Of a DNA stretch of 24,749 bases, positions 20,280-24,749 are shown piece by piece. The translations under genes and the position numbers were made by a program. Source of the DNA: Bryobacteraceae bacterium (GTDB lineage: Bacteria > Acidobacteriota > Terriglobia > Bryobacterales > Bryobacteraceae); NCBI GenBank assembly GCA_029975915.1, contig JARKOC010000076.1:1-24749 (forward strand), in the 5' to 3' direction. Each line of letters opens with the position of its first letter. Within the stretch, counting starts at the first letter, position 1. The notes below the pieces were generated by a model. The model ran no database searches and had not been told where the DNA came from. It saw only the letters and a list, made by a program, of their open reading frames with translations.

Positions 20280-20429
20280 GTGCTGATTGCACGCCCCCGC
20301 GTGTGGGCAGCATACCTCTAGCGGCCGTAGGGGTGTTCTGGGTGGGACGGGGATCACACTTTGCCGAGTGCCCCGTCCCGCGCTGTTTCTGGCTCCCGAT
20401 CGGTTTGCCGACCTCCCGTTCACCAGAAA
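20280..20429 (+). ncRNA. Candidate small structured RNA, antisense to the leader
   Basis: Directly after the plus-strand promoter come four stem-loops. GTGCTG-ATT-GCACGC, CCCC, GCGTGT-GGG-CAGCAT spans 20280-20313. ACCTCTA and TAGGGGT around a 7-base loop span 20314-20334. GGGACGGGG and CCCCGTCCC span 20344-20379. TTTCTGG and CCAGAAA span 20386-20429. Three pairs in the first two stems are G-U on this strand but would be A-C mismatches on the other, which favours plus-strand RNA. There is no gene in it. It could be an antisense regulator of the leader or a copy-control or immunity RNA. Confidence 0.4.
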
Positions 20430-20471
20430 TCGTTGTAAGGTGCGTGTCAGTGTTGCTTGTCTGACATACTC

Positions 20472-20501
20472 CATTCTACCTGATATTGGGTAGAATGTCA
20501 A
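20472..20501 (-). promoter_or_regulatory. Strong sigma-70 promoter overlapped by an inverted-repeat operator, minus strand
   Basis: On the minus strand TTGACA (20501-20496) and TAGAAT (20478-20473) are separated by exactly 17 bases. A perfect 9-base inverted repeat, CATTCTACC (20472-20480) and GGTAGAATG (20489-20497), covers the -10 box and the region beside the -35 box, so a bound dimer would block RNA polymerase. The start would be near 20466, reading into the leader, tRNA and gene row. The -35 box overlaps the stop codon of the regulator gene. Confidence 0.75.
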
Positions 20502-20782
20502 CCATCTAAGTACCCAGATTTCCAGTTTGGGTTGCCAGGTTTTCCCGGCTCCCACATATCAATGGCGGGCACCCCGGTAGTGGTAAAGCGATGCACAAGC
20601 CAAACTTTTCCACCGACCCGCTCGCCTGCGAGTGTACCTGCGCGTAAGTGACGAAGGATGGTGCTCTGGTCCACCCCGACAATCTCTGCTGCGAACGCTG
20701 GTCTCACGTAACGTTCCTGAAGCTCAGGCGGAACTTGGGGGTCTACCGGCACATCCCTGGGTAGCCCCTTGTCTTTAGGCAT
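20498..20782 (-). CDS. Small helix-turn-helix regulator (excisionase/MerR-like fold)
   Basis: A 94-residue protein. Residues about 28-65 (PAFAAEIVGVDQSTILRHLR, then AGTLAGERVGGKVWLVHR) match the helix-turn-helix plus wing of excisionase-like and MerR-like DNA-binding domains. The ATG at 20782 is chosen because AAAGGGG lies just upstream and a TATAAT box lies 35 bases upstream. The longer frame from 20872 would put those signals inside the gene. It is the outermost gene of the element, next to the probable insertion point, so it could be an excisionase that assists recombination or a regulator of the adjacent leader promoter. A tail rich in Pro and Gly (MWEPGKPGNPNWKSGYLDG) follows the fold. 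Confidence 0.75.
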   Translation of the reverse strand: MPKDKGLPRDVPVDPQVPPELQERYVRPAFAAEIVGVDQSTILRHLRAGTLAGERVGGKVWLVHRFTTTGVPAIDMWEPGKPGNPNWKSGYLDG

Positions 20783-20840
20783 AGGCAATGACCCCTTTCT
20801 AGCTATAGCTGAGGTCATTATATCTTGAGAGGTCATTGCC
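20783..20840 (-). promoter_or_regulatory. Promoter and operator cluster of the small regulator
   Basis: A perfect TATAAT lies on the minus strand at 20822-20817, without a clear -35 box. GAGGTCATT occurs at 20811-20819 and 20829-20837, and GGTCATTGCC at 20831-20840 recurs inverted at 20784-20793. A 10-base palindrome, AGCTATAGCT (20801-20810), lies at the expected transcription start. The arrangement suggests self-regulation. Confidence 0.55.
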
Positions 20841-20889
20841 TTGCTCCCGACAGTGTCTACCTCACAGATCACGCAGCCAACAGTCGCTG

Positions 20890-20945
20890 AACCCCAGAAA
20901 ACGGCGTGCCTGGTTCTATGATGATTATCCCGTATGCATTTGGTG
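20890..20945. other. Probable right junction (attachment site) of the element
   Basis: Homology to DinB-like proteins begins abruptly at about 20937. In the same frame there is a TGA at 20922 and no trace of the expected N-terminal part before it. The outermost element gene ends its upstream signals near 20840. The crossover should therefore lie within roughly 20890-20945. No integrase or second junction is visible, so the exact core cannot be placed. Confidence 0.5.
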
Positions 20946-21317
20946 GAGATCGTGTGCCACCTGCGCGACTTCGAGGCGATCTTCTTCGCGCGGGCGCGCC
21001 AGATCGTCGAGGAGGATCACCCTGTCCTCGTGCCGTTCGATCACGAAATCCTGGCGCGCGAAAACAATTACGCCGCCCAGGACCTCGGCGCGGCCTTCAC
21101 GGCGCTGATCGAGACGCGCCTGGCCTTCATCGAATGGCTCAAGGCGCGCGGCGAATCCGACTGGGGGCGCGGCGGGGTGCAGCCGGAAGCGGGCGACTAC
21201 ACCCTGCTGGAGCAGGCCATGCAGGTGGCCTGCCACGACATCGACCATCTGGAGCAGATCGCGCGCTGCCTGGAACTGCCCTGCGACGACACCGCGGCGA
21301 AGTTCGGAGTCGGGTAG
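20934..21317 (+). pseudogene. DinB-like (DinB_2) gene lacking its N-terminus
   Basis: 127 codons remain. The visible protein matches the later part of small four-helix DinB-like proteins: VEIVCHLRDFEAIFFARARQ, then ARENNYAAQDLGAAFTALIE, and the last helix ACHDIDHLEQIARCLELP. The histidines in CHLRDFE and CHDIDH are where this superfamily binds a metal ion. Full-length relatives begin with about 45 more residues, usually ending in a W-S-x-x-E lead into this helix; here the frame meets a stop at 20922 and there is no ribosome site before the ATG. The C-terminal end is intact. The best explanation is that the element inserted into this gene and the missing part lies beyond its other end. A functional short protein is unlikely. 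Confidence 0.75.
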
Positions 21318-21338
21318 GGACGCGCTCCTCCCAGGCAC

Positions 21339-21375
21339 AACAAGACCCCGGCAACCTATCTGCCGGGGTCTTGTT
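21339..21375. terminator. Bidirectional terminator
   Basis: AACAAGACCCCGGCA (21339-21353) pairs perfectly over 15 bases with 21361-21375 around a 7-base loop. It sits between two convergent genes, the truncated DinB-like gene and the SRPBCC gene. The T-rich ends of the arms serve both directions. Confidence 0.85.
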
Positions 21376-21396
21376 TGGCTTACCTGAGGCACTGGA

Positions 21397-22083
21397 TCAC
21401 GGGGCCACGCTGAGTCTGGCCGCCGGGGCGCGCTCCACCCGGCGCTTGAGGCCGAGCAGCATCCCGCGTTCCATGATGAAGCTGCCCGGCTCCAGCAGGA
21501 AGTGGTAGAAGAGCGCGTTGAGCGGGCTGCGGTTGTAGTCAGCGCGGAAGCGCTCGATCAGGCGGGTGGTGCCGCCCGGCCCGGCTTCGAGCTGGAACAG
21601 CCAGGTCACGGCCATGTAGTCGCCGGGGCGCAGGGCCATGAACGCGGTTTCCGCCCCGCCCTGGCGCGTGTCGCCGTGCAGGAGCAGCGTCCGGGCCGGG
21701 TCGAGGGCCGCGACCGGGATGCCGAATCCGCCGGGAGCCAGCGGGATCAGGTCGCCAACCTGGAGCGCCTGGTATTCGGGCAGGACGCGGTCGGCGCTGT
21801 GCATGTCCAGGCTCATCATGTTTTCCAGGAAGTCGTAAGTATAAAATCCGCCGCGCCCCTGGCCGAGCTGCACCAGCCAGGGCCAGACCGCCTCCGGCGG
21901 CGCGTCGATGGTAATGGCGTGGGTCGCCGCCCAGGCGGGCAGCGGGATCAGGTCGTCGCCGGGCAAGGCGCGGGCCGCCTCCTCCTCGGAAGCGCCCCAG
22001 CGCCGGTGCCAGGGCCGCACGAGCATGGCATAGGCCGCCGCGGCCAGGCTGCCCAACGCGATCACACGGGCGAGTGATTTCAT
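21397..22083 (-). CDS. SRPBCC (START-like) family protein with N-terminal membrane anchor
   Basis: A 228-residue protein. A hydrophobic segment at about 4-24 (LARVIALGSLAAAAYAMLV) anchors it in the membrane. The rest fits the SRPBCC helix-grip fold seen in polyketide cyclase-like proteins: ITIDAPPEAVWPWLVQLGQG is the usual opening, then GGFYTYDFLENMMSLDMHSA, a middle with PLAPGGFGIPVAALDPARTL, and a final long helix around LLEPGSFIMERGMLLGLKRR. The fold binds small hydrophobic ligands, but no substrate can be read from it. GGGGAGG lies six bases before the ATG at 22083; a longer frame to 22251 is rejected. It is a chromosomal gene, co-directional with the zinc-ribbon gene just upstream. Confidence 0.85.
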   Translation of the reverse strand: MKSLARVIALGSLAAAAYAMLVRPWHRRWGASEEEAARALPGDDLIPLPAWAATHAITIDAPPEAVWPWLVQLGQGRGGFYTYDFLENMMSLDMHSADRVLPEYQALQVGDLIPLAPGGFGIPVAALDPARTLLLHGDTRQGGAETAFMALRPGDYMAVTWLFQLEAGPGGTTRLIERFRADYNRSPLNALFYHFLLEPGSFIMERGMLLGLKRRVERAPAARLSVAP

Positions 22084-22108
22084 GGTTTTCCTCCCCTCTT
22101 TGACCCGA

Positions 22109-22318
22109 TCAAAGCGCCGCCCGGCGTGCGCGCGGCTCGTGAGCCTGCTCGCCATATACCCGCGCGTAAGCCTGGCAGGACGGGCACAGGCTGCCTGCCC
22201 CGTTCCGGGCGGACCAGTAGGCCGCGCCCGGCTGGCCGGCATGGGCGGCACTGATCGGGCAGGTGAGGCAGACCTGCGCCATCCGAATCTCGGTTTCGGT
22301 CACGTTCGGTTGAGCCAT
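22109..22318 (-). CDS. Tiny zinc-ribbon protein
   Basis: A 69-residue protein with two CxxC knuckles, CLTC at 17-20 and CPSC at 45-48, which should hold one zinc ion. GGAGG lies ten bases before the ATG at 22318. The C-terminal tail is basic (HEPRARRAAL). It is followed by the SRPBCC gene after 25 bases and is probably co-transcribed with it. No wider family is recognised; such proteins may be adaptors or nucleic-acid binders. Confidence 0.6.
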   Translation of the reverse strand: MAQPNVTETEIRMAQVCLTCPISAAHAGQPGAAYWSARNGAGSLCPSCQAYARVYGEQAHEPRARRAAL

Positions 22319-22532
22319 ACCAGTAAATCCTCCACACGCAACACACGGCACTCACACCCCACTATACGCACCGGGCGGCGCGGCGTTGCGCCAGGGCCGG
22401 AGGATTGGCACGACTTTGCCAGCCCTTCCTCCACGATCGCTCCCCGCTATACAATCCCGGCCGCGCGGATGTTAAAATAACTCCCCGACAGAGCCGGCGC
22501 TGGCAAATGACCGGCCCTGGATCGAGGCCCCT

Positions 22533-23525
22533 TTGTCCATCAAACACTTCGCAGCCGTCGTGCTGGTCGGGACGGCCCTCCTGGTCGGCGCGACCATGCT
22601 GCTCAACGGGCTGGTCGATCCCTACGCCCGGTACGGCACGGGCCTGCTCAGCCCGCTGGTGGAGCAGCCCCGGCGCGACAAGTACGTGCTGCTGCGCGAC
22701 CTGACCCCGCCGCCGGAGATCGTCCTCCTGGGATCGTCGCGGGCCATGCCGCTGCGTCCGGCCCTGATCGAGACCCTGACCGGCCGGACGGCCTTCAACG
22801 CGGGCGTTTCCCGCGCCATGCCGCTCGATTACGACGTGTTCGCGCGCTACGCCCTGGAAGGACTCGAACGCCCGCCGGAACAGATCGTCGTGTGCGTCGA
22901 CCTCCAGGCGCTGCATCCCACCGTGATCTGGAACGACCCCAACTGGCTGGCCGATTCGCCGCTGGGGGCCTACGCCAGGGACGCCAGCCCGACCTTCTCC
23001 CTGGAAGACGCGCTGACCGGGCTGACCTCCGGCCGCCAGGCCGGCGACTCGCTCCAATCCATCCAGCGCAACCTGACCGACGACACGCTCGGCCGGCCGC
23101 TGTACGACCGCCTGGGGACAATCATCCCCTACGACAGCGGCGATCCGCCGCGCAGGCCGTTCGACGACTACACCTACTGGGAATCGTTCGATCACATCCC
23201 GCCGGAGCGTCTGGCGGAGCTGGACGACCTGTTCGCCCTGACCAGCAGCCACGACGTCAGCCTGACGGTCGTCCTGCTGCCCTACACGGCGGACGCGCTG
23301 GCGATCCTGCGCGGGATCGACAATTTCAACCGCCAGCAGGCGGCCCTGGTCGACTTCCTGCGCGACCGGCAGGCGACCTATGGCTTTGCCTTCCACGACT
23401 GGACCGATCCGGCCAGCATCGGCCTCGATCCGCAAGGCTTCGGGGATTACTACCACATGACTCAGGCCAACGCCGATCGGGTCGTCGAGGCCCTTTTCGG
23501 GCCGAGCGCCCCCGCCGAGGACTGA
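22533..23525 (+). CDS. SGNH-like (AlgJ/DltD-type) partner of the MBOAT acyltransferase
   Basis: A 330-residue protein. A hydrophobic N-terminal segment (residues 6-26) anchors it in the membrane with the rest outside. GSSR at 67-70, after the strand PEIVLLG, fits the nucleophile block of SGNH-type esterases and acyltransferases; D305 and H308 in DYYHMTQAN fit the closing Asp-x-x-His. This pattern is seen in AlgJ, AlgX, DltD and related proteins that work with an MBOAT protein to add acetyl or other acyl groups to exopolysaccharide, teichoic acid or cell-wall sugars. The MBOAT gene begins four bases after its stop. The start is a TTG at 22533 with GAGG five bases upstream. The sugar acted on cannot be told. 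Confidence 0.75.
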   Translation: MSIKHFAAVVLVGTALLVGATMLLNGLVDPYARYGTGLLSPLVEQPRRDKYVLLRDLTPPPEIVLLGSSRAMPLRPALIETLTGRTAFNAGVSRAMPLDYDVFARYALEGLERPPEQIVVCVDLQALHPTVIWNDPNWLADSPLGAYARDASPTFSLEDALTGLTSGRQAGDSLQSIQRNLTDDTLGRPLYDRLGTIIPYDSGDPPRRPFDDYTYWESFDHIPPERLAELDDLFALTSSHDVSLTVVLLPYTADALAILRGIDNFNRQQAALVDFLRDRQATYGFAFHDWTDPASIGLDPQGFGDYYHMTQANADRVVEALFGPSAPAED

Positions 23526-23529
23526 CCCC

Positions 23530-24749
23530 ATGCTCTTTAACAGCCCGATCTTCCTGCTGATCTTCGCCCCGGTGGTCTACGTGCTCTACTGGCGGCTGGC
23601 GCCCGGCCAGTCCCGGCGGCTGGGGCTGCTGATCGCCGCCAGCTATGTCTTCTACGCCAACTGGGACTGGCGCTTCGTCTTCCTGCTGGGCGGGGTGACG
23701 CTGATGACCTATGTCAGCGGCCGGGGACTGGCCGCCGCCCGGACTCCCGGCCGGCGCAAGGTCTGGCTGTGGGCCGGCGTCGGCGCGCCGCTGCTGCTGC
23801 TGGGAGTCTTCAAGTATGCGGATTTCGCCGTCTCCAGCCTGGATAGCCTGCTGGGGGCGCTCGTGCCCGGCTTCGGCCTCAGCCTGCCGGACGTGCTGCT
23901 GCCGGTGGGCATCTCGTTCTTCACCTTCCAGGCGATCAGCACGATCGTCGACCTGTACCGGGGCAAGCTGGAAGCCGCGCCGGACCTGCTCCACCTGACG
24001 GCCTACATGGCCCTCTTTCCCCAGTTGATCGCCGGGCCGATCGCGCGCTACGTCAACCTCGGCCCGCAGCTAGACGCTCTGCCCCCGCGCCTGGAAGACG
24101 ACCGGCTCTACAGCGGGCTGACGGTTTTCATCCTGGGGCTGGCCAAAAAAGTCCTGATCGCGGACAGCCTCGGCCAGATCGTCGATCCGCTGCTGATCCG
24201 CTACACGGAGTTCCATCTGGTGGCCGCCTGGGGCGTCATGGTGGCCTACAGCTTCCAGCTCTATTTCGACTTCTCGGCCTACAGCGAGATGGCGGTCGGG
24301 CTGGGGCGGCTGCTGGGATTGGAGCTGCCGATCAACTTCAACCGGCCGTACCGGTCGCACAACATCTCGGAGTTCTGGGAACGCTGGCACATCACCCTGT
24401 CGACCTGGCTGCGCGATTACCTGTACATCCCCCTGGGGGGCAGCCGCAAGGGATTGCCGCGCACCCTGATCAACCTGGTGATCACGATGGCCCTGGGTGG
24501 GTTGTGGCACGGCGCGGCCTGGACGTTCGTGATCTGGGGCCTGTATCACGGCGGGATGCTGGTGATCTACCACGCCACGCGCGGCCGCCAGCCGATCCGC
24601 TGGCGCGGGCTGAGCTGGCTGCTGACGTTCGCCGGAGTCGTGATCGGGTGGGTGTTCTTCCGCAGCACGTCCCCGGAGATGGCCTTCCACATCATCGGCT
24701 CGATGGTGGGTCTGCACGGTCTGGGCCTGGCGGACGTGCAGGCGCTGCT
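23530..24749 (+). CDS. AlgI-like MBOAT acyltransferase, C-terminus beyond the window
   Basis: An open frame of 406 codons from the ATG at 23530 that leaves the window without a stop. It begins MLFNSPIFLLIFAPVVYVLY, the usual AlgI opening, and has many membrane segments. Conserved MBOAT blocks follow in order: VGISFFTFQAIS, LFPQLIAGPIARY, YFDFSAYSEMAVGLGRLLG, NFNRPYRSHNISEFWERWHI, LSTWLRDYLYIPLGGSRKG and ALGGLWHGAAWTFVIWGLYH. His 327 (WHG) is the catalytic histidine and WHIT is the second conserved one. The protein moves an acyl group across the membrane to the SGNH-like partner encoded just upstream. AlgI proteins have about 470-520 residues, so roughly 70-110 are missing here. Confidence 0.92.
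   Translation, partial: MLFNSPIFLLIFAPVVYVLYWRLAPGQSRRLGLLIAASYVFYANWDWRFVFLLGGVTLMTYVSGRGLAAARTPGRRKVWLWAGVGAPLLLLGVFKYADFAVSSLDSLLGALVPGFGLSLPDVLLPVGISFFTFQAISTIVDLYRGKLEAAPDLLHLTAYMALFPQLIAGPIARYVNLGPQLDALPPRLEDDRLYSGLTVFILGLAKKVLIADSLGQIVDPLLIRYTEFHLVAAWGVMVAYSFQLYFDFSAYSEMAVGLGRLLGLELPINFNRPYRSHNISEFWERWHITLSTWLRDYLYIPLGGSRKGLPRTLINLVITMALGGLWHGAAWTFVIWGLYHGGMLVIYHATRGRQPIRWRGLSWLLTFAGVVIGWVFFRSTSPEMAFHIIGSMVGLHGLGLADVQAL

Larger units (their letters stand above)
19936..20466 (-). ncRNA. Candidate long structured leader RNA upstream of the tRNA
   Basis: About 530 bases between a near-consensus minus-strand promoter and the tRNA hold no convincing gene. Hairpins visible along it include TGTCAG with CTGACA (20445-20466), TTTCTGG with CCAGAAA enclosing TCGG-CCGA (20386-20429), a strong GGGACGGGG stem (20344-20379), GCGCT with AGCGC (20101-20118), CCCGG with CCGGG (20060-20077), GGCGT with ACGCC (20002-20024), and GTGGC with GCCAC (19936-19975), which abuts the tRNA's 5' end. 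Long ornate RNAs such as GOLLD and ROOL lie beside tRNAs in phages, and this placement is similar. I see no specific match to either; a long regulated leader is the other reading. Confidence 0.45.

Noticed and set aside
19818..20321. Plus-strand frame of 167 codons over the tRNA and leader
   Set aside because: It crosses the tRNA and its terminator in antisense, has no ribosome site, and its composition is not protein-like.
19936..20500. Retron-type noncoding RNA
   Set aside because: No reverse transcriptase gene is present in the window, and no typical msr-msd inverted ends are visible.
22362..23531. Long minus-strand frame of 389 codons
   Set aside because: It lies antisense to the SGNH-like gene, has low-complexity Gln/Arg/Gly-rich content typical of shadow frames in GC-rich DNA, and lacks a ribosome site.

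Overview
The window reads as the replication and DNA-metabolism half of an integrated mobile element, most like a temperate phage, phage-plasmid or other self-replicating element. Bases 1 to about 20,930 belong to the element. A short piece of bacterial chromosome follows to the end of the window. Every element gene lies on the minus strand, tightly packed with ATGA or GTGA overlaps and strong Shine-Dalgarno sites. The flank is visibly richer in G+C and carries ordinary chromosomal genes on both strands. The host is a GC-rich bacterium; protein style suggests Chloroflexota or a similar environmental lineage, but that is inference only. No integrase, capsid, terminase or tail gene is in view, so the element must continue past base 1.

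Transcription order (right to left): a small helix-turn-helix regulator (20498-20782) sits behind repeated operator-like sites. A near-consensus minus-strand promoter overlapped by an inverted repeat (20472-20501) opens a roughly 530-base leader with no convincing gene and many hairpins, ending at a tRNA-Val(GAC). Next come a zinc-ribbon protein, an HNH homing-type endonuclease, a protein of unknown function, a Ycf46-like AAA+ ATPase and a large coiled-coil protein (14659-19794). Then come a possible single-strand annealing protein with small partners (11486-14657), a DnaB helicase preceded by a small HTH protein, a RecD2-like helicase, and an initiator followed by a DnaC-type loader (4942-11385). 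The left part holds a DNA methyltransferase, a compact Pol X-type nucleotidyltransferase, small unknowns, two membrane-associated proteins, a small HTH protein and the start of another gene (1-4937).

How the genes work together: the initiator gene contains four palindromic iterons followed by an AT-rich tract, the layout of the lambda origin inside gene O. The loader lies directly downstream, as lambda P does. Initiator, loader, DnaB, RecD2-like helicase, annealing candidate, Pol X-type protein and methyltransferase together make a nearly self-sufficient replication and recombination module. Terminator-like hairpins lie inside the co-directional series of genes without obvious promoters after them, which suggests attenuation or antitermination.

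Right flank: the first chromosomal gene (20934-21317) is a DinB-like gene lacking its N-terminal part, which best explains the element's insertion point. Beyond a bidirectional terminator lie an SRPBCC protein, a tiny zinc-ribbon protein, and an AlgJ/DltD-like plus AlgI-like MBOAT pair for acylating an envelope polysaccharide; the MBOAT gene runs off the window.
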